From positions 186,001 through 250,000 of the forward strand of contig NZ_CP081903.1 in assembly GCF_020091405.1 (NCBI RefSeq): a DNA stretch of 64,000 bases. Direction: 5' to 3'. This document shows positions 42,735 to 51,618 of this stretch, one piece after another. This DNA is from Bacteroides cellulosilyticus. Lineage in GTDB: Bacteria; Bacteroidota; Bacteroidia; Bacteroidales; Bacteroidaceae. The translations under genes were made by a program, and so were the position numbers. How positions within the stretch are numbered: the first letter of the stretch is position 1; every line of letters begins with the position of its first letter. The notes beneath the pieces were generated by a model. It had not been told where the DNA came from. It searched no databases and worked only from the letters and a program-made list of their open reading frames with translations.

Positions 42735-44525
42735 TTAATCTTCAGAGAAATGTACCAATACCTGACGGTATGAATTGAATATCTTCGACTTGGAAACAAA
42801 TCCCAGATAGTGCCCTTCTTCATCTACCACAGGAAGGTTCCATGCTTTCGTATCATCAAACGTGCGCATCACCTGTTCCATACTATCCGTGTCATAAAGG
42901 CGTGCCGGGATAGCCGTCATCAGCTTGCCTACCGTAAAACGATGATATAGCTCCTGCCGGAACATGATATTCCGGATATCGTCTAAGGTAACAATGCCAA
43001 TCAGTATTCCGCTCTTATCCGTTACCGGGAATATATTACGCCGTGAGGCTGAAATCGCTTTCACCAATTCTCCCAAGTCCATCTCCGGATGAACCACTAC
43101 AAAATCTTTCTCCACCACATTTTCCACCTTCATCAGAGTAAGCACCGCTTTATCTTTATGATGAGTCAGCAGTTCTCCCTTTTTAGCCAAACGCATGGAG
43201 TAAATACTATGAGGTTCGAAAACAATAATTGTCAGATAAGAACTGGCTGCTACAATCATCAGCGGAAGGAAAAGATCATATCCACCTGTCAGTTCGGCTA
43301 TCAGGAAGACTCCGGTCAACGGGGCATGCATGACACCACTCATCACACCCGCCATACCCATCAGGGCAAAATTCTTTTCGGGCAGATAATAAGAGAAATC
43401 AAACTTATTACTAAAAAAAGCGAAGACAAAACCGGCGATACATCCCAAATACAAAGAAGGTGCAAAGATACCACCACAACCGCCACCACCATTTGTCGCA
43501 CTGGATGCAAATACCTTGAACAAGATGATGAGCATCAAATAGAGTAATAGCAAATTCCCATGTCCATAGAAAAAAGAGTTGTTCATCACTGTATCCCAAT
43601 CGGCATTGGAAGTACCGTTCAGCAACAGTTCGATGGTATCGTAGCCTTCACCGTAGAGCGGTGGAAAAAGAAATATCAAGATACTCAACATGACACCACC
43701 CAAAGCCAATTTCTGGTAAGGGCCTTTCAACTTGCCAAACAAACCTTCCACAGAGTTCATTGCACGGGTAAAATAGAGCGAAACCAGTCCGCAAAATATA
43801 CCCAGCATGATAACGTAAGGAATACGTTCCATCTCAAATGCCTGGTCAAGGTGGAATTTAAACATTGCTTCTGTTCCGGTAGTAATATAGGACACTGTAG
43901 CAGCTGTCACTGCAGAAATCAACAACGGAAGCAGAGAAGTCATAGTCAGATCTATCATCAGTACTTCCAGTGTAAACACCAGTCCTGCAATAGGCGCCTT
44001 GAAGATACCAGCAATAGCACCGGCAGCACCACAGCCTACCAAAAGCATCAGTGTGCGGTGTTCCATCTTAAAAACACTTCCCAGATTGGAGCCAATAGCG
44101 GAACCTGTCAATACGATAGGTGCCTCTGCTCCTACCGAACCACCGAAACCAATGGTTATGGAACTGGCAATCACAGACGACCATGTATTGTGCCGCTTAA
44201 TCCGCCCTTGCCGGCGGGAAATCGCATAGAGAATTTTAGTAACCCCATGACTGATATCATCCTTCACCACATAGCGTACAAACAATCCTGCCAGAAAAAT
44301 ACCCACTACCGGATAAACCAGATAAAGGTAGTTGGCTTCCGTTGTATTGAAATTGTTCGTCAGGAAATTCTGTATCCAGTGTATCAACATCTTCAGTATC
44401 AAAGCTGTAATAGCCGTAAAGATACCTACCAGAAAGCTGAGTATCAAGATAAACTGTTTTTCCTTAATATTCTTTTCACGCCATAAAAGGAAACGCTGAA
44501 ACAAACTTCTCTTCTCTTTTTCCAT
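42735..44525 (-). CDS. ClC-type chloride channel/antiporter with CBS pair
   Basis: 596 aa. The membrane core has GFGGSVGAEAPIVLTG (with the gating Glu), GCGAAGAIAGIFKAPIAG and GGGGCGGIFAPSLYLG. Two CBS domains follow at about 455-590 (VHPEMDLGELVKAIS, FPVTDKSGILIGIVTLDDI and NLPVVDEEGHYLGFVSKSKIF). The gating glutamate suggests a chloride/proton exchanger or a passive channel; sequence alone does not decide. CBS domains may sense a nucleotide or ionic strength. Confidence 0.95.
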   Translation of the reverse strand: MEKEKRSLFQRFLLWREKNIKEKQFILILSFLVGIFTAITALILKMLIHWIQNFLTNNFNTTEANYLYLVYPVVGIFLAGLFVRYVVKDDISHGVTKILYAISRRQGRIKRHNTWSSVIASSITIGFGGSVGAEAPIVLTGSAIGSNLGSVFKMEHRTLMLLVGCGAAGAIAGIFKAPIAGLVFTLEVLMIDLTMTSLLPLLISAVTAATVSYITTGTEAMFKFHLDQAFEMERIPYVIMLGIFCGLVSLYFTRAMNSVEGLFGKLKGPYQKLALGGVMLSILIFLFPPLYGEGYDTIELLLNGTSNADWDTVMNNSFFYGHGNLLLLYLMLIILFKVFASSATNGGGGCGGIFAPSLYLGCIAGFVFAFFSNKFDFSYYLPEKNFALMGMAGVMSGVMHAPLTGVFLIAELTGGYDLFLPLMIVAASSYLTIIVFEPHSIYSMRLAKKGELLTHHKDKAVLTLMKVENVVEKDFVVVHPEMDLGELVKAISASRRNIFPVTDKSGILIGIVTLDDIRNIMFRQELYHRFTVGKLMTAIPARLYDTDSMEQVMRTFDDTKAWNLPVVDEEGHYLGFVSKSKIFNSYRQVLVHFSED

Positions 44526-44637
44526 ATACCTATATTTACCAATCTAAACGAAATAAAGAATTTACTCTCGTATCCATATAATAAGAGAGAAAATCCTTCG
44601 ACAAACTCAGGGCATACCCGAGTTTACAGAGATTAAA

Positions 44638-44666
44638 AATAACGATACCTTTTTTAGTCCGTTATT
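44638..44666 (-). terminator. Terminator of the tsaC-type gene
   Basis: AATAACG (44638-44644) pairs with CGTTATT (44660-44666), ending at the stop codon. On the minus strand the stem runs into TTTTT. Confidence 0.6.
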
Positions 44667-45230
44667 TTATTTCCGGATAATTTTTATAACACCACCCTTA
44701 TCCAGTTTTATGATGCTGGATGGTTTCGGATGTCCCATTTCTTCCCGTCGATAGCCCACTACGTAATCGACCATGGACTTAAGTTCTTCTGTGATCTCAC
44801 TGTAATTTGCCGGCGAAGGTTGTCCGCTGATATTGGCCGATGTAGAAACAATCGCCTTACGGAACTGTTGACAAAGCCGTTTTGAGAATTCTTCATTCGT
44901 TACCCGGATACCCACGCTACCATCTTCGGCAATCAGGTTAGGTGCCAGGTTTCGCGCACCGGAGTAGATGATCGTCAACGGTTTATCTGCCACTTCAATC
45001 AAATCCCATGCCACTTCAGGCACATCCTGCACATAGAAGTCTACCTTTACAGGAGAGTCTACCAACACAAGCATCGCCTTACTGTCCGAGCGCTGCTTAA
45101 TCTCATACACACGCCGCACAGCTTCTTCGTTGGTGGCGTCACAACCTATTCCCCAAATGGTGTCGGTGGGGTACAGAATGACTCCGCCTTCGTTCATCAC
45201 TTGACAGGCTTTTTTAATATCTTCTATCAT
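44667..45230 (-). CDS. L-threonylcarbamoyladenylate synthase (Sua5/YrdC family)
   Basis: 187 aa from the Met at 45230 (MIEDIKKACQVMNEGGVILY), the usual family N-terminus; the longer frame to 45260 would overlap the promoter box. Diagnostic motifs are YPTDTIWGIGCDA, KQRSDSKAMLVLV, GIRVTNEEF and VSTSANISGQPSP. It makes threonylcarbamoyl-AMP for the t6A37 tRNA modification. It is divergent from the thioesterase gene at 45311. Confidence 0.93.
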   Translation of the reverse strand: MIEDIKKACQVMNEGGVILYPTDTIWGIGCDATNEEAVRRVYEIKQRSDSKAMLVLVDSPVKVDFYVQDVPEVAWDLIEVADKPLTIIYSGARNLAPNLIAEDGSVGIRVTNEEFSKRLCQQFRKAIVSTSANISGQPSPANYSEITEELKSMVDYVVGYRREEMGHPKPSSIIKLDKGGVIKIIRK

Positions 45231-45261
45231 TTCTTGGTGTATAAATACAGTGATTAACACG

Positions 45262-45278
45262 CAAAAGTACTATTTTTG
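45262..45278. promoter_or_regulatory. Back-to-back divergent -7 boxes
   Basis: TACTTTTG on the minus strand (45262-45269) faces the tsaC-type gene, and TATTTTTG on the plus strand (45271-45278) faces the thioesterase. They are 1 bp apart, so the two polymerases could not both bind. Confidence 0.4.
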
Positions 45279-45310
45279 CACGGATTAATAGAAAAGTTTA
45301 AGAGAAAACA

Positions 45311-45745
45311 ATGGAAGAAATTCAATTTAACCACACCCTGCCCATACAACTACGATTTAATGATGTCGATAAGTTCGGCCATGTGAACAATACGGTTTAT
45401 TTCTCTTTCTATGATTTGGGAAAAACCGAGTATTTTGCTTCTGTGTGTCCGGACGTTGATTGGGAGAAAGACGGTATTGTCGTCGTACACATAGAAGCGA
45501 ACTTCCTTGCACAGATTTATGGCTCGGATCATATCGCTGTACAAACCGCCGTTACTGAAATCGGCACCAAAAGCTTTCACCTCGCACAGCGGGTGATTGA
45601 TACGGAAACACAGGAGATCAAGTGCATATGCACCTCTGTAATGGTAACTTTTGATTTAGAGAAACATGAATCTAAACCTCTGGAAGAAGAATGGATTCAG
45701 GCAATCTGTAAATACGAAGGAAGGGATTTGAGAAAGAAAAAATAA
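45311..45745 (+). CDS. Acyl-CoA thioesterase, 4HBT hot-dog family
   Basis: 144 aa. The signature RFNDVDKFGHVNNTVYFSFYDLG carries the catalytic Asp of 4-hydroxybenzoyl-CoA thioesterase-like enzymes. IEANFLAQIYGSD and ITEIGTKSFHLAQRVID are hot-dog fold strands. It hydrolyses an acyl-CoA of unknown chain type in the cytoplasm. The family is broad (YbgC/FadM-like), so no symbol is given. Confidence 0.92.
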   Translation: MEEIQFNHTLPIQLRFNDVDKFGHVNNTVYFSFYDLGKTEYFASVCPDVDWEKDGIVVVHIEANFLAQIYGSDHIAVQTAVTEIGTKSFHLAQRVIDTETQEIKCICTSVMVTFDLEKHESKPLEEEWIQAICKYEGRDLRKKK

Positions 45746-45771
45746 AAACAAATATAATAAAATACAAGAAG

Positions 45772-45828
45772 TCCCCTTTCACTGCACTATTCCTTTATCC
45801 ATAAGGGCTGCATGTAAAGGGGATTTTT
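45772..45828 (+). terminator. Intrinsic terminator of the thioesterase gene
   Basis: TCCCCTTT (45772-45779) pairs with AAAGGGGA (45816-45823), followed at once by TTTTT. Confidence 0.75.
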
Positions 45829-45966
45829 CATATGCAAACACTGCTTTTCGACTTTCAGTAAAACACTATTAGTCAATCCGGTACAATTTATAGATTTGGA
45901 TAATAGAAATATATTGTATAATTTTGTTATGTCCATAATGCATATGACGTAAAAACAACTAATATT

Positions 45967-46701
45967 ATGAAAAAACAAGAAAGATCATTTTCCACATTGC
46001 TTCAAGCCGGTTGCTCTGCTATTCTGTTTATCAGTTGCCTGCTGCCTTGGTTAAACATTACGTCACCACAAGAATCCTTAAGAGGGCAATTCAGTCTTAT
46101 CAATATGCCTGTCCAAATGGTGAGCGATGCAGGAATAATGACTAACGCATTCCCGCCAGCAGGTTCTATTTTCGACTACTACCGAATAATATTCTATGTT
46201 ATTCTCTTCTTTATCTTCATCAATATATTTATTCAACTCATAAAAAAGATTCCCCTGTTTACATGTTACTCGTGCCTGCTTCCAACATGTTTCAGCTACC
46301 TTTTTTGGACAAGAGTAGCAGACTGCGGAAATTATCTTGAATGTGCAGGAATCGGTCTTTATCTGGCTAACATATTTGGTACAATTGCCATTGCAACCGC
46401 ATGGACAGACCTTGGAAGAAATTATGAAAACCATAGAAAATTGTTCCGTTTCTGTTGGGGATGGAGCGTTCTATGCTTTATGCTTCCAATCATTCTAATT
46501 CCCTTTGCCGGTTTTCTCAGAATTCAAACTTCCGAGATTCATATAATCCATCGAATCGTATTTGTATTTACGACAATTTGCTTTATTATCTGGGCAATAG
46601 GAATCATGCAAATACCATTTTTAATATATACCAAAATCGTAAATCAAATATCAAAACAAAAGATTCATCACGCAAAATTCTTTTTATCAAAAAGTCATTA
46701 A
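45967..46701 (+). CDS. Hypothetical six-helix membrane protein
   Basis: 244 aa. I do not recognise a family. About six hydrophobic segments are visible, near residues 13-28, 72-92, 97-112, 125-145, 158-180 and 190-218. The N-terminus MKKQERSFSTLL and the Lys-rich C-terminus (KQKIHHAKFFLSKSH) are likely cytoplasmic. It stands alone between a terminator and a 720-bp gene-free stretch, and its base composition is AT-richer than the adjacent clp genes. Confidence 0.65.
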   Translation: MKKQERSFSTLLQAGCSAILFISCLLPWLNITSPQESLRGQFSLINMPVQMVSDAGIMTNAFPPAGSIFDYYRIIFYVILFFIFINIFIQLIKKIPLFTCYSCLLPTCFSYLFWTRVADCGNYLECAGIGLYLANIFGTIAIATAWTDLGRNYENHRKLFRFCWGWSVLCFMLPIILIPFAGFLRIQTSEIHIIHRIVFVFTTICFIIWAIGIMQIPFLIYTKIVNQISKQKIHHAKFFLSKSH

Positions 46702-47405
46702 ATCATTCACTTTACATAACATAGAAACGCTTTATCCCTATTATCACAAACAATCACATTGAGCAAATAAGTTCTTCCGGGAAAAGATATCTTTCTTTTT
46801 TAACATTTAGACCACCTATTTTAAGCAAACAGACAATCCATTTACCCCCAATAGACCATCTGTTTACTCTAAATACATGGTTTCTTTCTCTGAAAAAAAA
46901 CTATTTTTACTATTATGGCTACACCCTTTTCATCAAAAGATGACACCCTTTAACCAAAAGGGTGATACCATCTTCCATTAATGGTGTAGCCTCACTGAAA
47001 AACAGATAGGATTCTTTCTATCTTGAAGTAAACCTCCGGCCAAACAATAAAACCATTTTTCAACCATGCTCAGAAAAGCACAATCTTTATGCATAGAAAC
47101 ACCCCATTATTCTTGCAAATAGATTTAATTCAAAGATTATTCGTGTCATTTTAGACCTTACCCATTCATATATCCTTGCGTTTTTTTCATGTATCCAAGC
47201 ATCATTCCACAAAGAAAGAAATGTCAGAGAATAGAATTATCATTTTGCCATTTGGTTACTCCTATTTTTTCTCTAATAGTTTTTTACTTCACACGACAAT
47301 TTCCATATATTCCTGGGCGGATTATGAATATACAAGAAATAAGCTGCACATTTTACTACAGTAAGTTTAATACTCGTATGCAGCCTTTATCTGCCTCTTT
47401 TTTCA
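46702..47405. other. Gene-free stretch with nested inverted repeats
   Basis: No credible gene; the short open frames here lack any family pattern. Inverted repeats are AAACAGA (46827-46833) with TCTGTTT (46859-46865), and a nested pair: outer GGCTACACC (46917-46925) with GGTGTAGCC (46983-46991), inner CACCCTTT (46944-46951) with AAAGGGTG (46957-46964). The outer arm recalls the GGTGTAGG palindromes at 12842. Confidence 0.55.
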
Positions 47406-47413
47406 TAAATTTG
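47406..47413 (+). promoter_or_regulatory. -7 box of clpS, near-leaderless
   Basis: TAAATTTG ends only 8 nt before the clpS ATG at 47422. If used, the transcript would have almost no leader. Confidence 0.4.
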
Positions 47414-47421
47414 CCCCCATT

Positions 47422-47730
47422 ATGGAACAGCAGCAATCATCTTTCAAAGAAAAGGAACGTACAGACCTGCGCGAGCCGCAGCATTTCAAGGTGATCATCT
47501 ATAACGATGACTTCACCACAATGGAGTTTGTCGTCAAGATACTTACTACCATATTCTTTAAATCGGCAGCAGAAGCGGAAACGCTGATGTTACAGGTACA
47601 TAAGAGTCAATCGGCAGTGGTGGGCATCTATACATACGACATTGCACAATCGAAGGTACAAAAAGCCACCCGTATGGCACGCGAAGAAAATTTTCCACTC
47701 CGGCTCACCGTTGCGCCGGAAGAAGAATAA
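47422..47730 (+). CDS. clpS: ATP-dependent Clp protease adaptor ClpS
   Basis: 102 aa. The core is HFKVIIYNDDFTTMEFVVKIL, the site that holds the N-terminal destabilising residue, and LMLQVHKSQSAVVGIYTYDIAQSKV, which completes the pocket. A flexible polar N-terminus precedes it, as in E. coli ClpS. It delivers N-degron substrates to ClpA. It is 16 bp before clpA, so the two are made together. Confidence 0.95.
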   Translation: MEQQQSSFKEKERTDLREPQHFKVIIYNDDFTTMEFVVKILTTIFFKSAAEAETLMLQVHKSQSAVVGIYTYDIAQSKVQKATRMAREENFPLRLTVAPEEE

Positions 47731-47746
47731 GAATTAGGAGAAGATT

Positions 47747-49975
47747 ATGGATATACAAAATACAGTGCATGTGAACAGCGCATTCACCTATGCACAAAAA
47801 AAAGCGATATCTTATCGCCATGAATTTATCACACCTGAGCATTTGCTAAGTGCATTTCTGGAACAGAGTCCCTTTACCAGTGCCTTAAATATGTGTTTTT
47901 GTGACCCCCGAGAACTTGCTTTCTCTTTAGAGAATTATTTCACGGAAGAACTGGAAAGCGTTCCCGCAGACATGGATTATGAACTGGAAGTTTCAACCCA
48001 GCTCAACGAACTGATACAACATGCCTATCTGATGATAGACTATTCAAGTGCTGAAGCATTGAACGTCCCCCATTTAGTGCAAAGCATGCTTCAGCTCAAA
48101 GACTCCTGGGCATGCCATATTCTGAAAGAAACTCTTGAAGAAGATCTACCCGAATTTATCAGCCAACTCATCTCCCGATATGAAGAAGTGGAGGAAGAAG
48201 ACGATCTGCAAACCTCTCCACAGGAAAAAAGCGAGCCCTGGCGAAGCTTTGTAACTTGTCTGAATGACTGTCTGCAAGATCATAATCCACTCATCGGACG
48301 GGAAGCTGAACTGGAACGAACCATCCAGGTGCTCTGTCGCAAAGAGAAAAACAATCCGTTGCATGTAGGCGAACCGGGTGTTGGCAAAACCTCCCTCGCT
48401 TACGGACTCGCTGCCCGCATCGAAGCACGCGAGGTCCCCGAACGACTCCTCGACTGCCGTATCTATGAACTGGATTTAGGCACTCTACTGGCAGGTACGC
48501 AATACCGGGGTGACTTCGAAAAACGCCTGAAAACTATTATGGAAGGTGTTCGCAACGAGGGACACGCCATCATCTATATCGACGAGATACACAATCTGAT
48601 AGGTGCCGGACGTACAGGAGACGGTTCCATGGATGCATCCAATATGCTGAAACCTTATCTGGAAAGCGGAGACATCCGTTTCATCGGCTCTACCACATAT
48701 GAGGAATACAACCGTTACTTTGCCCGCAGCAAAGGGTTGGTGCGTCGCTTTCAACAAATTGACATACTTGAACCGAGCATTGAGGAAACCATCCATATCG
48801 TAGAAGGTCTGAAAGAAAAATATGAAGAATTTCATGGAGTAACCTATCAACCTGATGTAATCCCTTACGCCGTCAAAGCGAGTGTTCGCTATATCAGCGA
48901 CCGTTTTCTGCCCGACAAGGCTATCGATCTGGTGGATGAAGCAGGAGCTTATCGCGAAATTCACCCTATACCTTCCGGAGAGCAAATTGTAGACAAGACA
49001 TTGATAACCGATGTACTCGCCCGTATCTGCAAAGTAGATGCACTCGCCATGAAAGAAGAAGATACCACCTCACTGGAAACTTTGCATGCACGTATCAGTG
49101 CCAAAATTTACGGCCAGGAAGAGGCAGTGCGCCAAGTGGTGGAAGCCGTACAAATGTCCAAAGCCGGACTGCTGGATGAAAACAAACCGCTGGCAAGCCT
49201 GCTCTTCGTCGGTCCTACCGGAGTAGGTAAAACCGAAGTAGCCAAAGTGCTGGCCTCCGAACTGGGTATTTCCCTGCAACGTTTCGATATGAGCGAATAC
49301 ACCGAGAAGCATACCGTAGCCAAATTAATCGGTTCACCCGCCGGATATGTAGGCTATGAAGACGGTGGTTTATTAACCGACGCCATCCGCAAAACTCCCA
49401 ACTGTGTGTTGCTGCTTGATGAAATAGAAAAAGCCCATCCCGATGTATTCAACATCCTGCTACAAGTGATGGACTATGCTGTTCTTACGGATAACAAAGG
49501 ACGAAAAGCCGACTGCCGACACGTAGTACTTATCATGACTTCAAATGCCGGTGCACAATTTGCCCGTCAAGCATCTATTGGATTCAGCAGTCAGATTACA
49601 GCCGGGGAAGCCATGTTGAAACAGGTCAAGAAGACCTTCAAGCCGGAGTTTATCAACCGTCTGTCCGCTACTGTCGTTTTCCACGATATGAGTCGGGAAA
49701 TGGCCTCACTTATCCTCGACAAGAAGCTTGGGGAACTGAGCAGCAAACTTGCTGCACGCCAGATAGAGATGGAACTGAGCCCGGAAGCCCGCAACTGGTT
49801 ATTGCAACGTGGATTCCTGCCCGAATATGGCGCCCGCGAAATGGACCGTGTGATAGCTTCGCATCTGAAACCACTCCTGATGCGCGAAATCTTATTCGGT
49901 TCCTTAAAATCCGGCGGTAAAACTTGCATACAGGTAGACAAAGATCAGTTAGTCCTACAACTCTCAACAAAGTAA
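47747..49975 (+). CDS. clpA: ATP-dependent Clp protease ATP-binding subunit ClpA
   Basis: 742 aa. The double Clp-N region (1-145) begins [20 protein letters not shown] with [17 protein letters not shown] domain 1 has Walker [10 protein letters not shown] and Walker [15 protein letters not shown]; the site reads HVGEPG where relatives have LVGEPG. AAA domain 2 has [10 protein letters not shown] and [14 protein letters not shown], then the D2-small domain ([15 protein letters not shown]). No ClpB middle coiled coil is present, and ClpS is adjacent, so ClpA rather than ClpB or ClpC is right. It unfolds substrates for ClpP, which is not in this window. Confidence 0.95.
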   Translation: MDIQNTVHVNSAFTYAQKKAISYRHEFITPEHLLSAFLEQSPFTSALNMCFCDPRELAFSLENYFTEELESVPADMDYELEVSTQLNELIQHAYLMIDYSSAEALNVPHLVQSMLQLKDSWACHILKETLEEDLPEFISQLISRYEEVEEEDDLQTSPQEKSEPWRSFVTCLNDCLQDHNPLIGREAELERTIQVLCRKEKNNPLHVGEPGVGKTSLAYGLAARIEAREVPERLLDCRIYELDLGTLLAGTQYRGDFEKRLKTIMEGVRNEGHAIIYIDEIHNLIGAGRTGDGSMDASNMLKPYLESGDIRFIGSTTYEEYNRYFARSKGLVRRFQQIDILEPSIEETIHIVEGLKEKYEEFHGVTYQPDVIPYAVKASVRYISDRFLPDKAIDLVDEAGAYREIHPIPSGEQIVDKTLITDVLARICKVDALAMKEEDTTSLETLHARISAKIYGQEEAVRQVVEAVQMSKAGLLDENKPLASLLFVGPTGVGKTEVAKVLASELGISLQRFDMSEYTEKHTVAKLIGSPAGYVGYEDGGLLTDAIRKTPNCVLLLDEIEKAHPDVFNILLQVMDYAVLTDNKGRKADCRHVVLIMTSNAGAQFARQASIGFSSQITAGEAMLKQVKKTFKPEFINRLSATVVFHDMSREMASLILDKKLGELSSKLAARQIEMELSPEARNWLLQRGFLPEYGAREMDRVIASHLKPLLMREILFGSLKSGGKTCIQVDKDQLVLQLSTK

Positions 49976-49979
49976 TACT

Positions 49980-50618
49980 ATGGTCTTTGCGCTAACTGAC
50001 GAAATTACATTTCCCGATCCGCACTACGCCGATCCGGACGGATTGCTGGCAGTGGGCGGTGATCTATCGACCGACCGCCTCATCCTGGCTTACTCCAACG
50101 GAATATTCCCCTGGTACGCTTTCCAGGAGGGTATGATACAATGGTGGTGCCCGCTGGAACGCTTCGTCATTTTCCCCGACGAAGTCCATATCTCACACTC
50201 CATGCGTACGCTCATGAACAAGGGGAAATACGACGTCACCATCAATCAGGCTTTTGATGAAGTCATCCGTAAGTGCGGAGAACTGAGGATGGATATGGAA
50301 GGTGCCTGGCTCGGTCCGAAAATGATAGAAGCTTACACGTTGCTGCATGAACAGGGCTTTGCCGCCAGCGTGGAAATATGGGAAGGAGAACAGTTAGTAG
50401 GCGGACTCTATGGAGTAACCTTGGGACGCTGCTTTTTCGGTGAAAGTATGTTTTCACTGGTTCCCAGTGCATCCAAGTTAGCCCTCATCCACTTGGCGCA
50501 ATTCTTCGGAGAGCATGGCGGCGTACTGATAGACTGCCAGTTCGAAACTCCCCATCTGAAATCAATGGGAGGAAGATATATCAGCTACGAAGAATATATG
50601 GAGCTTTTGCAATCATAG
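49980..50618 (+). CDS. aat: Leucyl/phenylalanyl-tRNA-protein transferase
   Basis: 212 aa, family length. Motifs are FPDPHYADPDGLLAVGGDLS, AYSNGIFPWY, WWCPLERFVIFP, GGLYGVTLGRCFFGESMFS and FLIDCQ-like VLIDCQFETPHLKSMGGR. It adds Leu or Phe to proteins with N-terminal Lys or Arg, making them ClpS substrates. It starts 4 bp after the clpA stop, which puts the whole N-degron pathway except ClpP in one operon. Confidence 0.96.
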   Translation: MVFALTDEITFPDPHYADPDGLLAVGGDLSTDRLILAYSNGIFPWYAFQEGMIQWWCPLERFVIFPDEVHISHSMRTLMNKGKYDVTINQAFDEVIRKCGELRMDMEGAWLGPKMIEAYTLLHEQGFAASVEIWEGEQLVGGLYGVTLGRCFFGESMFSLVPSASKLALIHLAQFFGEHGGVLIDCQFETPHLKSMGGRYISYEEYMELLQS

Positions 50619-50631
50619 CCACCTCCGCTGA

Positions 50632-51396
50632 TCACACCAGCGTAAATTGCAAGTGCTCATCCGTACTGCGCCCTTCATCGTATGCAAAGCCCTCCCACGT
50701 AAAAGCTCTCAAGTCTTCGGGATTTTCAATCCGATTTTTAATAATATAGCGTAGCATTTCCCCGCGGCACATCTTGGCATATATCACAATCGTCTTTAGC
50801 TGCCCGCCTTTCCAAACCTGGAATTCGGGAGTAATGACACGGACTTCTTCTTCTACTCGCTTCCAGTCGAACAGATCTCTCATCTCACCACTGGCAAGAT
50901 TAACGAGTATGCCACCCTGACGTTTGATATCCGCTATAAAATAATCCGTCAGCAAAGGTTTCCAGTAATCAAACATAGTCATCCCTCCCCTTTCGGGCAG
51001 GCGTATATCTCCTTCCATACGATAAGGCTTTATCCCGTCCAGCGGACGAAGCAGTCCGTACAGAAAGGAAGTGATGCGCATGTGTTCCTGAGCATAACGA
51101 AAATCATCTTCGGAAAAATCTTTCGGTACTATACGTTTGAACACCGCACCGGTATAGGCACAGATAGCGGGCATCGCAGAATTTGCCTCCGAAAAGAAAT
51201 CCTGATAGCGCAGATAATTCTCAGCGGCAATCTTGGAATTTATACGTAGCAGACGTTCCAGGTCAGCAGCTGAAAATTGCCCCATATCCAAGGCATTCTG
51301 TACTGCTTCCGCCTGAAAGTACGGAACGGTTATTTCAGGGACTCCTACAGATGTGCGTGCCGTCATCGTTTTGGCACAAGAGATGAATGTCAACAT
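50632..51396 (-). CDS. yaaA: YaaA family peroxide-stress protein
   Basis: 254 aa from the Met at 51396, which gives the family start MLTFISCAKTM (E. coli YaaA begins with a similar LISPAKT). The open frame continues 97 codons upstream to 51687, but a TATCTTTG promoter box at 51422 lies inside that extension. Typical motifs are YTGAVFKRI, YGLLRPLDGIKPYRMEG and LVNLASGEMRDLFDW. E. coli YaaA lowers free iron and protects DNA under peroxide. It converges on aat with 13 bp between stops. Confidence 0.92.
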   Translation of the reverse strand: MLTFISCAKTMTARTSVGVPEITVPYFQAEAVQNALDMGQFSAADLERLLRINSKIAAENYLRYQDFFSEANSAMPAICAYTGAVFKRIVPKDFSEDDFRYAQEHMRITSFLYGLLRPLDGIKPYRMEGDIRLPERGGMTMFDYWKPLLTDYFIADIKRQGGILVNLASGEMRDLFDWKRVEEEVRVITPEFQVWKGGQLKTIVIYAKMCRGEMLRYIIKNRIENPEDLRAFTWEGFAYDEGRSTDEHLQFTLV

Positions 51397-51421
51397 ATCA
51401 CGTTCAAAGTTTTTTGGGAAA

Positions 51422-51429
51422 CAAAGATA
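51422..51429 (-). promoter_or_regulatory. -7 box of yaaA
   Basis: TATCTTTG on the minus strand, 25 nt before the chosen yaaA start; it supports the short gene model. Confidence 0.5.
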
Positions 51430-51618
51430 ATGCAAATCGAATGCAGAACTTTCATACTTGCATGAAAAAGTTTTGCGCAAAGTTTTTCCGCATAATCCTC
51501 CTCTGTTTCCATACTTTTTCGTACTTTTACGCCTTGTTGGAAAAATACAGGCTTTTCCCGAGAGAAACGAAACCTCTTCCAACCACGAGACTGAAAAAAG
51601 GAAAAAACAATATATAAA

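Noticed and set aside
43560..44486. 308-codon open frame on the plus strand
   Set aside because: It is antisense to the well-supported ClC gene and shows no family pattern.
45787..45978. 63-codon open frame on the minus strand
   Set aside because: It overlaps the terminator of the thioesterase gene and the start of the membrane protein gene; no recognisable pattern.
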